55,184 nucleotides of DNA from assembly GCA_003140835.1 (NCBI GenBank), contig PLLA01000062.1, positions 1-55,184 on the forward strand. The letters run 5' to 3'. The notes under the pieces were generated by a model. That model worked only from the letters and a program-made list of their open reading frames with translations. It searched no databases and was not told the DNA's origin. The first letter of the stretch is position 1; each line of letters opens with the position of its first letter. The position numbers and the translations under genes are program-made. This DNA is from Candidatus Tumulicola scandinaviensis. Lineage in GTDB: Bacteria; Vulcanimicrobiota; Vulcanimicrobiia; Vulcanimicrobiales; Vulcanimicrobiaceae. This document shows positions 1 through 8,105 of this stretch, one piece after another.

Positions 1-274
1 TGGCGATGACTTCCTGAATCGATGCCTTGATGACGGGCGATGCCTCGGACGATTGAGCATAGACCGATTGCTGTACTCGGGCTGTCTTTAGATGCTCATA
101 ATGGCGCATCAGGGCTTGCAGAACACGGATTTCCGGTGGCGGTGGAACCCACGGTTCAGGGCTTTGACTCTTGCAGAACCGAGCGATGAGCGCAGCGCCG
201 ACGGCGTCGGTCTTGGTACGAAGCAGTTCACTCTGTGCGAACGCTTTGATCCGAGCCGGGTTGATCTCACTTAC
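1..274 (-). pseudogene. IS110-family transposase remnant, cut by window edge
   Basis: Read on the minus strand, this stretch gives the central part of an IS110 (DEDD) transposase: a VSEINPARIKAFAQSELLRT segment, then KTD, LIARFC, and a WVPPPPEIRVLQAL block, ending in KASIQEVIA at the edge. IS110 enzymes normally have a second Asp in the KTDxxDA motif; here it is Gly. Upstream of base 274 the expected N-terminal catalytic region is missing or rearranged, and no start codon with a ribosome site is present. The frame is open to the edge, so the C-terminal half may lie outside the window. I read it as a dead insertion-sequence fragment. Family assignment is firm; element boundaries cannot be set. 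Confidence 0.72.
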
Positions 275-475
275 GCGACCAACGCAAGTAGAGCATTCCA
301 ATGCCTCGGATGGGTGCCCGCGTTCCGGCGCGAAAGCGCGAGAAAGCCTCGAGCTGATCTTCCGATATACGAGGCGCTCGCAGATGCAATGGCGCCACGA
401 TCGGCGGCGTCGCTGCGGGGGGCGGCTAGGAGAGCACCGTCGCTCGCCTTTCTGCGATTGAGTTGTTTCAAACCC

Positions 476-850
476 TTAGCGAGGTGGAGGCGGCAGTTCG
501 GTTTCCGTCATGTTCCCGCTCGGAACTTCAAATTGCACTACAAAGGTTCGGTCGTGGCATAATGCGCCCGCGGTGACCTTTGCTTCTGACAGGAATTTCA
601 TCAGCGCAGATCTGAGATCGCCATCGATGTCTTGGGTGGGCGGTATCATTGGGCTCTTACTACCATCACACTTGACCGTCACGAGCATCGAACCAGAACC
701 ATGGTTGAATCGTTCAAAGTTTGCAGCCGATCCTGCGGAGATGTCGATATGCGTCGGCCAGGAAATGGTCAGCGGTTGGTTGGTCGGTGCGGTGACGGAG
801 GGCTGTGGGGATGAGGCCTGAGCGACAACTGCGAGTGTGAAAAAGAACAC
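476..850 (-). CDS. Small secreted protein of unknown function
   Basis: A 124-residue product starting at a GTG (850-848) that has a GGAGG four bases upstream. The N-terminus (MFFFTLAVVAQA) is a short hydrophobic segment typical of a signal peptide. The mature part contains two cysteines (in VKCDG and ALCHD) that could pair, and ends in a proline-rich tail. The layout, with about 80 residues around a central 'DGDLRSALMKFL' helix and a final beta-strand, loosely resembles TonB C-terminal-like secreted domains. I do not recognise a specific family. It stands alone, tail to tail with the IS110 remnant. Confidence 0.5.
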   Translation of the reverse strand: MFFFTLAVVAQASSPQPSVTAPTNQPLTISWPTHIDISAGSAANFERFNHGSGSMLVTVKCDGSKSPMIPPTQDIDGDLRSALMKFLSEAKVTAGALCHDRTFVVQFEVPSGNMTETELPPPPR

Positions 851-1029
851 ATGACCTCCGGTTGTAAGGAGTGGAGCTTCGTCCGTGTTATTGCAGCGTC
901 TGCCTGAACGAATCGACGGCTTGGCGTGTTCTGCTCTTAGCACTCAAAATCCACCTTAGCACTAACCGCGATTCGCACGGCGTGGTGTAGGTGCGGGGTG
1001 GCTGAGCTAATCGGAAAGCGCGCGCCTCA

Positions 1030-1980
1030 TTGGGAAGGGGCCTGCCGGGGCTAAGCTCTCTTTGCGCAACGACGCGTGGCCTAAACTCGTTCCACGAGTG
1101 GCACTCGGTTCCATGGCTAGGATGTAGGCTACATTGTCTTAAAGCCGCAAAATGCCGGCCTAACTGTGGTTTCCCGAGACCGGCTGCAACACCCACGTTT
1201 CCGCCGTACCTCTACGTCGCCGACAATGGAACCAGCGCGGTCGACGTGCTTACCAAGCGAAGCTTCCGCGACGTCGGAGCGATCACGAGCGGGATCGCTT
1301 ACCCAAACGACGTGTTCGTCGATCGGCAAGAGAACTTGTACGTCGCAAACGACGGTAACGTTACCGAGTACGCGCCGGGCGCATGGTATGGGCCGAGTTC
1401 GACCTATAGCAGTGGCATGTCTGTGCCGCTGGCCGTCACCACCGACGCCCATGGCAACGTCTTCGAGGGAGACTGGGGCAACGATACGGTCAACGAGTAC
1501 TTCCAGGGGATCGATAAACCCGTTGCCTCGTGCACGCTGCCGTACAGCGTTTACGGCGTCGCCGTCGATGCGGAAGGCCGCGTCTTCGTCGACTACAGCA
1601 ACAGCGGAATTGCCTTCCTCGCCGTATTCTATCCGAATCTCCACGGCTGCAATCCGACGCTTCTGAACAACACACTTTCGTCGCCGGGCGGCATCGCGCT
1701 CGACAAGAGCGGCAATCTGCTTCTGGCCGATGGAAACGGAGTTGCGGTCATCAATCTCTGTTGCCCCCAGTCTGTAAACCATTACATCGGATCGGGCTTC
1801 TGCCACGTCGGCACCGTGAGGCTGAATAAAGCCAACACGCTGGCGTTTGCAACGGATCTCTGCAACGACACCGTCACGATCATCGACTACGCGAGTGGGG
1901 CGAACAAAACGGTGCTGGGAACGCAAAACGGCCTCGACACGCCGACTGCCGCCGTCGCTCACTCCAATGCCGTCTACTAA
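1030..1980 (+). CDS. NHL-type beta-propeller protein, N-terminus uncertain
   Basis: From about base 1200 the frame encodes repeated blades of the form 'PYLYVADNG', 'DRQENLYVAND', 'DAHGNVFEGD', 'DAEGRVFVDY' and 'DKSGNLLLADG', the NHL/SMP-30 pattern also seen in the other propeller lipoproteins of this window. Those relatives begin with a signal peptide and lipobox; this one does not. The first 55 or so codons cover a dispersed repeat (1054-1113) and look non-coding. No convincing start lies just before the first blade. The gene is therefore probably 5'-truncated, or its true start was lost when the repeat region arrived. Such propellers usually bind ligands or partners at the cell surface; the substrate is unknown. 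Confidence 0.6.
   Translation: MGRGLPGLSSLCATTRGLNSFHEWHSVPWLGCRLHCLKAAKCRPNCGFPRPAATPTFPPYLYVADNGTSAVDVLTKRSFRDVGAITSGIAYPNDVFVDRQENLYVANDGNVTEYAPGAWYGPSSTYSSGMSVPLAVTTDAHGNVFEGDWGNDTVNEYFQGIDKPVASCTLPYSVYGVAVDAEGRVFVDYSNSGIAFLAVFYPNLHGCNPTLLNNTLSSPGGIALDKSGNLLLADGNGVAVINLCCPQSVNHYIGSGFCHVGTVRLNKANTLAFATDLCNDTVTIIDYASGANKTVLGTQNGLDTPTAAVAHSNAVY
1054..1113 (+). repeat. Dispersed repeat, copy A (upstream of a propeller gene)
   Basis: This segment matches the reverse complement of 31612-31672 over about 58 bases, sharing GCGCAACGA, CTCGTTCCACGA and GGTTCCAT with scattered substitutions between. Both copies lie just upstream of a beta-propeller gene and in the same orientation relative to it. 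Function unknown. Confidence 0.6.
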
Positions 1981-2002
1981 CTAAGAAGCGATTCAGAACC
2001 CT

Positions 2003-2070
2003 CACCATTAGTTAACTAGTTGACATCCGGCGGCGGCGGGTGTAGCATGTCTACTACTAAACTAATGGTG
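2003..2070 (+). promoter_or_regulatory. Promoter and paired operator sites of the blaI-like gene
   Basis: A good promoter is visible: TTGACA (2020-2025), a 17-base spacer and TAGCAT (2043-2048). It lies between the arms of a perfect 11-base inverted repeat, CACCATTAGTT at 2003-2013 and AACTAATGGTG at 2060-2070. A palindrome TAGTTAACTA overlaps the left arm, and GTAG(5)CTAC sits over the -10 region. BlaI/MecI repressors bind TAC/GTA-rich dyads of this kind as dimers, so autoregulation of the downstream pair is the natural reading. The repeat is seen directly; the repressor-operator link is inferred. Confidence 0.65.
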
Positions 2071-2079
2071 AGGAGGGCC

Positions 2080-2466
2080 ATGCCGCGCAAAAAGTCGCCG
2101 GTGCTCACGGACCACGAGCTGCGCCTCATGGACGTTCTGTGGCGTGAAGGGCGCGCGACGGTCGCGGAAGTCGTGAGCGGATTGGGGCCGCCGCCGCTTA
2201 CCTACAGCACCGTATTAACCACGCTGCGAACGCTGGAGAAGAAGGGCTACATCGCGCACGAGGAAGACGGGCGCGCCTTCGTCTACCGCCCGCTGGCCGA
2301 ACGTGCCGACGCGGCCAAGTCGGCCATGCGCTATCTCGTCGGCCGCTTCTTTGGCGATTCGCCCGGTGCGCTCGCAGTGACGTTACTCGACGACGCTCGT
2401 CTCAGCGACGCGGATCTCGTGAGGATTCGAAACCTTATTTCCAAGCGACGGAGGGCCGGCAAATGA
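2080..2466 (+). CDS. BlaI/MecI-family transcriptional repressor
   Basis: A 128-residue winged-helix repressor of the Penicillinase_R family. It begins MPRKKSPVLTDHELRLMDVL, followed by the typical 'TVAEVVSGL', 'LTYSTVLTTLRTLEKKGYIAHE' recognition region and 'RAFVYRPL' wing. The C-terminal half provides the dimerisation helices. The start is chosen at 2080 because AGGAGGG precedes it and because the family begins about here; an upstream in-frame extension would run through the operator. Its stop overlaps the start of the M56 sensor by four bases (ATGA), so the two are translationally coupled. In the family, the repressor is cleaved or released when the partner sensor is activated. Confidence 0.92.
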   Translation: MPRKKSPVLTDHELRLMDVLWREGRATVAEVVSGLGPPPLTYSTVLTTLRTLEKKGYIAHEEDGRAFVYRPLAERADAAKSAMRYLVGRFFGDSPGALAVTLLDDARLSDADLVRIRNLISKRRRAGK

Positions 2467-3740
2467 TCGTAGAAATGCTCTCCAATGGACTCGTGCAGGG
2501 CGCTGTCATCGTCGCAATCGCTTACTGTTCCGTGCGATGCGTGCCCGAGCGCAACGCGTCGACCCGCTGCGCCTTGTGGTTTGTCGCCCTGCTGGCGCTC
2601 GCCATCGTTCCCGTGCTGACGGTAGTGTCGAATGTCGGAGCGCAAATCCTGAGCGCACTCCGGCCGGCGGCAGGCAGCGAGCATGGAATAATCATCTCGC
2701 TGCTGCCTGTGGGAGCGCTCGAGCGCGGTGCGACGCAGCTGGGTGCACCGGCGACCTGGTGGATCGTCGCGATCTGGCTTACCGGTGTGGTGATCCAGGG
2801 AGCGCGTTTGGCGGCCAGTTTCGTTCGAATCGAGCGCATTCGTCGAAATGCCGAACCGCGCGCCTTTCCCGGCGGACGCGTGCTGGTATCTCGCGATGTC
2901 ACGATACCGATCGCGGCCGGCCTTTTCGATCCCGTCGTCATTCTTCCGGCGCCGATCGTCGAAACGCTTGCGCCGAAAGACCTCGCGCGCGTGGTGGCGC
3001 ACGAACGCGCACATATTCGCCGCAAAGACGTCGCCAGTAACTTCATCCAGCGCCTAATCGAAACGACGCTATTCTTCAACCCGTGGGTGCACTTAATCGG
3101 GAGCAACATCATCAAGGAGCGTGAGGCCGCCTGCGACGATCTGGCCGTGCAGTCGACCGGCACCGCCGACGACTATGCGGAGTGCCTCGCTACCCTGGCC
3201 CGAGGCGTGCGCCAAAGGAGAGCGCCGTTGTTATCTCCGAGCGCGCTCGGTTCGAAGAAGTCGGTTGTTACGCGCATCGAGCGCCTCCTGCGCAACGGAA
3301 ATTCCGGAGCAACCTCACTCAACTACTACTCAATTGGGGGAACCATCGTGCTTTTTGCAATCCTGACCCTCGCGCTGCAAACGCTGTCGCCGGCTTCCAC
3401 CGCACCGGCGTATGCATTACAATCGTCCCCATCGAGCGGTTCGAATATTGTCGCGGCTGCTTGTAGCCTGCCCTATGCCGACGCGAAAGTCGTAACGGCG
3501 GCTCCCCCCGAGATTCCGTCTTCGGTCGCTCTGGTAAAGGGCTACGTCAATATCCTCGTGACGATTGCGCCGAACGGCCAGGTTTCTAAAACCACCGTCG
3601 AGCACACGAGCGGCAACCCCCAGGTCGATGCGGCGGTTTTGAAAGCCGCAAAATCCTCAACCTATACGCCGGCGCGCAAAAATTGCGCGCCTGTAACCGG
3701 TAGCTACCTGTTTCACGCGGAATTTGTACCGCAGCACTAA
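2463..3740 (+). CDS. BlaR1/MecR1-like M56 metallopeptidase sensor with TonB-type C-terminus
   Basis: A 425-residue membrane protein. Transmembrane segments lie near residues 10-27, 38-58 and 98-118. The zinc peptidase motif HERAH is followed about 40 residues later by EREAACDD, which supplies the third ligand, as in M56 peptidases. A further transmembrane helix at about 290-310 leads to an extracytoplasmic region. In place of the penicillin-binding sensor of BlaR1, the last 90 residues look like a TonB C-terminal domain (GYVNILVTIAPNGQVSKTTV, then 'DAAVLKAAKSSTYTPA'). M56-TonB fusions are common in several phyla. No beta-lactamase lies nearby, so its signal and its target beyond the BlaI-like partner are unknown. 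Confidence 0.88.
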   Translation: MIVEMLSNGLVQGAVIVAIAYCSVRCVPERNASTRCALWFVALLALAIVPVLTVVSNVGAQILSALRPAAGSEHGIIISLLPVGALERGATQLGAPATWWIVAIWLTGVVIQGARLAASFVRIERIRRNAEPRAFPGGRVLVSRDVTIPIAAGLFDPVVILPAPIVETLAPKDLARVVAHERAHIRRKDVASNFIQRLIETTLFFNPWVHLIGSNIIKEREAACDDLAVQSTGTADDYAECLATLARGVRQRRAPLLSPSALGSKKSVVTRIERLLRNGNSGATSLNYYSIGGTIVLFAILTLALQTLSPASTAPAYALQSSPSSGSNIVAAACSLPYADAKVVTAAPPEIPSSVALVKGYVNILVTIAPNGQVSKTTVEHTSGNPQVDAAVLKAAKSSTYTPARKNCAPVTGSYLFHAEFVPQH

Positions 3741-4222
3741 CGCTTGAACGTCTTGAGCAGCGTCAGGTCGAATTCGGCAACGAGCTTCGCGCCATGAAAC
3801 GACGAGTCATCGATCCGCACCTTTCCCGCTAAGTGGTTGGGCTGCTTAGTTGTGAGCGCAAATGCGGTCGCGTCGGTCCCTCCGGAGAATTGGACGTGAC
3901 CGCCGTCCAGAGCGATCCAGTAGTTGGTATACGATGCGCCGCTGAAGTCGACGAAGCCGCCGTTGACCAGCGATTGGTCGACGCACGATAGCGAACCGCA
4001 CGCCTGGATCTTTTCGCCGATATCGGTGCTCGACAAGTAAATGCGCAGGATCGACTTGCCGTCGTTCGCCTCATCCGGCCCGCGCACGAGCCAACCGTAT
4101 TTGATCGTCGCCGAGTGGTTGTCGAACGCTGCGCTTCCGCTCGCATGGCCCAGCGACGCGCCGTTCGATGCGGCCGCGGAGAGTAAGAAGAGCAGGCATG
4201 CGACTGCGATCGGCTTCGTCAT
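3737..4222 (-). CDS. Secreted protein of unknown function
   Basis: A 161-residue product with a clear signal peptide (MTKPIAVACLLFLLSAAASNG) followed by a beta-rich body with two close cysteines (QACGSLSCVD) that probably form a disulfide. An AAGGGATGG precedes the chosen start; a second ATG two codons upstream is also possible. It meets the M56 gene tail to tail with a four-base overlap. I do not recognise the family. The alternation of polar and aromatic residues suggests a small beta-sandwich exported to the periplasm or outside. Confidence 0.6.
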   Translation of the reverse strand: MTKPIAVACLLFLLSAAASNGASLGHASGSAAFDNHSATIKYGWLVRGPDEANDGKSILRIYLSSTDIGEKIQACGSLSCVDQSLVNGGFVDFSGASYTNYWIALDGGHVQFSGGTDATAFALTTKQPNHLAGKVRIDDSSFHGAKLVAEFDLTLLKTFKR

Positions 4223-4351
4223 AGCCATCCCTTATGGCAATCTCAAGCGAGGCCTTCTCTCGCCGCTCGGCTGACGAGCGGTCTTTAAATGGGCCTGCAC
4301 CGGTGCGTAGAACGTAGCCCGGACGCTTCTTTAAGAAAATGGAGGCCCGTC

Positions 4352-5311
4352 GTGAGCTCACCGTATACCGGCACCGCAGACAACACCGCGAGTTGGGGAA
4401 TTAAGGGCGAGAATGCGTCGGCATTTTCGCGGAACTTTCCCGCGGAAGGCAGCGTTACGATAACCGGTGTTTGGGGCGATGCTGCAAACTTCCCCGGCGT
4501 TACCGGCACGAGTAGCGTCGACGACGGCGTTCTCGGTACGAGCGCAACCGGTACCGGAGTCTGGGGCGGCAGCGGAAGTACGACCATTATCCCGGGCCGC
4601 GTCGTCTACGGACGTTACGGATTTTTGGGCGGAAGCGATCCGAACTACCAGCAAAACGCTGGCGTTTACGGCGAGAGTAACCAGCAGGGAGTCTTTGGCC
4701 GTTCTTCCGGCGCTACCGGCACGGGCGTCTACGGCGAGTGCGCGGGCGGCGAAGCCCTTCGCGGCCTGACGACGTCTGGTGTCGCCGTGCATGCTTCGGT
4801 AGGTCAGCCGCCGGCGCCACCGTCGTTGCCGCTGGCGGGCTATTTCCACGGCGACGTATACTGTACGGGCACGGTAAAAGTCGCCACGGATATCGAGCTC
4901 GTCAACGCCGACTGTGCTGAAGATTTCGACGTGGCCGATTCGACTATCGACAGCGGTTCCGTCGTAGTTCTCGATGAAAATGGCCGCATTGAATGTTGCC
5001 GCGAAGCCTACGACAAAAAAGTCGCCGGCGTTATTTCGGGCGCCGGCGATTTTCGCGCCGCAATTACGCTGGGCCGCGTCGCATCGCAAACGCCGAGATT
5101 GCCGGTTGCGCTCGTGGGCAAAGTCTACTGCAAGGTCGACGCGACGTATTCGCCCGTCGAGGTTGGCGATCTCTTAACGACGTCGCCTACGCGCGGCTAC
5201 GCGATGCGAGCTGGCGATCCCGTGCGTTCGTTTGGAACGGTGATCGGAAAGGCCCTTCGCCGGCTGGATGGCGGTCAAGGTCTCATCCCGGTGTTGGTCG
5301 CTTTGCAATAA
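4352..5311 (+). CDS. Tail-fibre-like repeat protein with a C-terminal 'DCAEDFD' domain
   Basis: Starts at a GTG preceded by GGAGG; 319 residues. The first half is made of short glycine repeats of the type GVWG, GVYGES, GVFGRSSG and GTGVYGE, typical of trimeric fibres such as phage tail fibres or adhesins. The second half begins with 'NADCAEDFDV' and continues with 'VVVLDENGRIE', 'VAGVISGAGDF' and a closing 'GKVYCKVDATYSPVEVGDLL' region, a module often found at the end of such fibre-like proteins in bacterial genomes. No signal peptide is seen and no phage structural genes flank it. Its role (surface display or relic of a contractile injection system) is open. Confidence 0.6.
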   Translation: MSSPYTGTADNTASWGIKGENASAFSRNFPAEGSVTITGVWGDAANFPGVTGTSSVDDGVLGTSATGTGVWGGSGSTTIIPGRVVYGRYGFLGGSDPNYQQNAGVYGESNQQGVFGRSSGATGTGVYGECAGGEALRGLTTSGVAVHASVGQPPAPPSLPLAGYFHGDVYCTGTVKVATDIELVNADCAEDFDVADSTIDSGSVVVLDENGRIECCREAYDKKVAGVISGAGDFRAAITLGRVASQTPRLPVALVGKVYCKVDATYSPVEVGDLLTTSPTRGYAMRAGDPVRSFGTVIGKALRRLDGGQGLIPVLVALQ

Positions 5312-5335
5312 CGCGGTCCTTGCGGATCGCCGCGT

Positions 5336-6106
5336 TTATGGATTCGGTCCGCTGCCGCTTCCTTGTGCACCGATCGACGCATACCATGGGTTGTCGCCGG
5401 CATCGTCTTGGGAGTTGGTACTAAAAGAGTCGGTTCCGCCGCCGTCAACGCCGTCCGTGCTCTGCACGGCGGTCGAAACGTTGGGCGGCTCGAGCGCGTT
5501 GGCCGGCACGTTGGCTGGAAATGGAAATAGGCTGGAGCCCGACGGGCCGCCGCTTGGAGTCACCTGTGTTGAGTCCAATCGAACGATCTGATTAGCGCCG
5601 AACCCCGCTAACGCCCACACCGCGTTTGGATCTGGAGCCGAAGCTAGCTGAAATAAAATTCTGACGCCCGCCGGTAACATCTCCGGCCAGTGATTTTTGA
5701 TGTCGACGGAGTTTCCCGCGTGGCAACTGAGTGTATCGACGGCCGGCCGGCTCGTGTCAACGAAGCCGCGGCCGTTGGAATCAAACGAGTATTTAAAAAC
5801 AAACCCCGCTTGTCGTGCGTACGTGCTTGCGAGATAGCTTTCGCCGTAGATCCAAGCGAAATACCAGTTGCCCTGCCCATCCACGCCAAGCCAGAAGTGG
5901 CCGATACACGACTCCGTCAGCGACGATTGCCCGAGGTTGTATCCTTGCGTGGCCAGTTGGCAGTAAACGAAAATCACGTAGTTGCGCAGGGGCGAGATGC
6001 TGCCGGTATAGCCGGGTGGAAAAAGCGTCCGCAGACCCTTATCGTACGTCCAGGTGGCCGGCAAGTGACTCCGATACGCGGTCAAGACCGATTTGATGCT
6101 TAGCAT
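5336..6106 (-). CDS. Hypothetical protein
   Basis: A 256-residue product (MLSIKSVLTAYRSHLPATWT...) without a signal peptide or membrane segment. It is rich in aromatic residues, has cysteines at about residues 49, 67 and 129, and ends in a low-complexity Gly/Ser/Pro tail. It is convergent with the fibre-like gene, 24 bases apart. I recognise no family. The long open frame and codon use like its neighbours argue that it is real. A stretch of about 200 bases with no gene separates it from the next lipoprotein. Confidence 0.5.
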   Translation of the reverse strand: MLSIKSVLTAYRSHLPATWTYDKGLRTLFPPGYTGSISPLRNYVIFVYCQLATQGYNLGQSSLTESCIGHFWLGVDGQGNWYFAWIYGESYLASTYARQAGFVFKYSFDSNGRGFVDTSRPAVDTLSCHAGNSVDIKNHWPEMLPAGVRILFQLASAPDPNAVWALAGFGANQIVRLDSTQVTPSGGPSGSSLFPFPANVPANALEPPNVSTAVQSTDGVDGGGTDSFSTNSQDDAGDNPWYASIGAQGSGSGPNP

Positions 6107-6309
6107 GCGTCTTTTACACCATATCCTAGCCTTGATTTTCGACAGGGGGGTCTGGGCCCCCGCCGGGAGACGCTATGGGGTTGCGGGAGCTTCCCGCACT
6201 CCACAGAAGTTTGCACGCGCGCTACCATCCGCATCGTATATGAAGTGCCGGCGCGCGGGCAGAGTCAAATCCAGCGAAAGTGGCTCGTTCGCTTCATCCG
6301 GCGCCGGCG

Positions 6310-6849
6310 TCACCTAGATTTGATTTTCACGCATTCTCTTTTTCCGTTTGTTGGGTGGCTTTGGCGTGCGCAGAAGTCGAGGGGACCGACCTCTTGAGTC
6401 ACCTGACTCGTGATCGTGGCTCGGTCTTCAGAAAACTGTATGTCCTTGAAAGACAATTGCCCGCTTCCGATAGGCTGGAACCGGTGACAGTCATCGTTAT
6501 GAACGACAATGCGAACTTGCGGATCGGGGAAGTCAAACCCCATCGTCGATGTCCAATCGCTATTAGGATGGACGCATTGCTTTTCGTACGTCACCCAACC
6601 CGGAATAATGGGATATGAGTACGCCGTGATAACGTTCAACTTGTGCCGCGTGGCATTGTGGAAATCGACCTTCACGTAGGTCGCGAAAAAACCGCGGCCT
6701 GGAGTGTTCGCGCCGGCTATAGGGCCGCCCGAGAGCGGCGACCCTGGCATCAGCGACGGCGAACCGTTGCCCGTGGAACTCGCGCACGAACTTAAGGCGA
6801 TAGCAGACACAAGTAGGGCTCCCCGAGCGAGTAAACGCGTTGATAGCAT
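6310..6849 (-). CDS. Lipoprotein, paralogous to the one at 34071-34592
   Basis: A 179-residue lipoprotein: MLSTRLLARGALLVSAIALS followed by the lipobox cysteine (ALSSC). The start is set at 6849 because the signal peptide begins there and AAGAAAGGG precedes it; an ATG 13 codons upstream adds only charged residues. The mature part has a disordered Gly/Ser/Pro linker and then a domain with conserved cysteines in 'KQCVHP', 'NDDCH' and 'FCAR'. The same cysteine framework occurs in the lipoprotein at 34071-34592, so the two form a local paralogous family. Function unknown. Confidence 0.7.
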   Translation of the reverse strand: MLSTRLLARGALLVSAIALSSCASSTGNGSPSLMPGSPLSGGPIAGANTPGRGFFATYVKVDFHNATRHKLNVITAYSYPIIPGWVTYEKQCVHPNSDWTSTMGFDFPDPQVRIVVHNDDCHRFQPIGSGQLSFKDIQFSEDRATITSQVTQEVGPLDFCARQSHPTNGKRECVKIKSR

Positions 6850-6948
6850 AACGGAACCCTTTCTTAGTGCGAACGAGCGGCCACTCACGAAATTCGCGGC
6901 GCGCCGCTTTTTTCTTTCTTTCCGGACTCTCTATGGCCGGCCGTTGCG

Positions 6949-7671
6949 TCATGCCGAAGCTGGAACCGTCTTGCCGATCGCCCTGTGCACGGCCGCTAAC
7001 GCCAGAAGCCGCGTCGAATCGAGCGGCGGAAGCGCCGAGTTGGATTCGTCGATCGCTAAGGGCAGTTCCGTACAGCCCAGAACCACCGCATCGCATTCGG
7101 CCGCCTTCATGCGCTCGATCGCACCGCGTAGGTAGTCGACCGACGTCCGTTCGATGGCCCCGCGCACGGGTTCTTCGAAAATGATCCGGTTTATCTCATT
7201 GCGCTCGGCGGAGGTCGGCCGCACGTACTCGAGCCCGCGCGCACGCAACTTCTCCGGATACACCTCGCCGTCGACGAGCCAGCGCGTCCCCAGAATGCCC
7301 AAGCGCCGGTAACCTCGCCGCTCGGCTTCGTCGGCGACGACTTCGGCGATGTGGATCCACGGCAGGCGCGACCGCGAAGCGACGGAGTTGAATGCTTGGT
7401 GAACCGTGTTGTCGGGACAGATGAGAAAATCGGCTCCTCCATCGGCGAGTTTGTTGGCCGACTCCACCATGATCGTCGCGACGCCGTCCCAGTCGTTAGC
7501 ACGCAGGCATTCCATGTAGCGTTCGAATGAAGGCGTATGCATCGAGATCTATGGATGACCGTGGCCGCCCAGTGCCGTCGCACCCGCGGCGCAAATGGTG
7601 CGGTAGCAGAGCGCGGCTCCTTCGGCCGAACAGCCGACGATGCCGATGTGCTGCGTCGTCAAACTAGTCAC
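6949..7671 (-). pseudogene. Aspartate/glutamate racemase-family gene with internal amber codon
   Basis: Reading from a GTG at 7671 that overlaps the cupin stop, the frame encodes a full-length 240-codon Asp/Glu racemase: 'HIGIVGCSAEGAALCYRTIC' at the N-terminus, the first catalytic cysteine in 'LICPDNTVHQAF' and the second in 'VVLGCTELPLAI'. Codon 41 is TAG (7551-7549), between HGHP and ISMHTPSF; I expect a sense codon such as Glu there. All downstream sequence is intact, so the lesion is recent or a base-call error, or translation restarts at the ATG at 7542. A restart product would lack the N-terminal strand and is unlikely to be active. The family interconverts L- and D-amino acids or isomerises maleate-type acids. 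Confidence 0.8.
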
Positions 7672-8041
7672 CGAGTGCCACCACCCCCACCTTCTCAACC
7701 ATGAGGACGACCGAGCGCTGCGGCGAGCGCGGGCGATGCACGGTACCCTTGGGCACGGTAAAGCCCTCGTGCTGGTGAAGAACGACGGCCTCGCGCCCTT
7801 CAACGTCGAGCGTTATCTTGCCCTCGAGAACCAGGAAGAACTCGTCTTGGTCGTCGTGCTTGTGCCAGGGAAAGTCTCCTTCAAAAATTCCGAGGCGAAT
7901 GACCGCCTCGTTGACCGTTGTGAGGGTTTGATTGAACCACGGCGCGTTCGTCGCCATTTCCATCGGAATATCGACGACACGCAGCATTCCATACTTAACG
8001 TCTTCGTTGTTTGTGAAGTTTAGCTCGAGCGGATTTTGCAT
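7664..8041 (-). CDS. Cupin-domain protein
   Basis: A 125-residue single-domain cupin. Motif 1 is visible as 'FPWHKHDDQDEFFLVLEGKI' with the metal-binding His-X-His and Glu. Motif 2 is 'GFTVPKGTVHRP' with the last His. The start at 8041 (MQNPLELNFTN) has AAGG seven bases upstream and suits the family. It overlaps the racemase gene by eight bases and is divergent from the amidohydrolase gene, with 64 bases between starts. Small cupins of this type bind a metal and often act beside carboxylic-acid catabolic enzymes; the substrate cannot be read from sequence. Confidence 0.85.
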   Translation of the reverse strand: MQNPLELNFTNNEDVKYGMLRVVDIPMEMATNAPWFNQTLTTVNEAVIRLGIFEGDFPWHKHDDQDEFFLVLEGKITLDVEGREAVVLHQHEGFTVPKGTVHRPRSPQRSVVLMVEKVGVVALGD

Positions 8042-8105
8042 AGACCTTAAGAATATCAGCCCGGCACTCAATAGTCATCAACCACCCACCCAGACTGGAG
8101 CGACG

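Noticed and set aside
1129-1962. Long minus-strand frame opposite the propeller gene
   Set aside because: Lies wholly over a plus-strand gene with recognisable blades; its product is Arg/Val-rich with no family features, as antisense frames in GC-rich DNA usually are.
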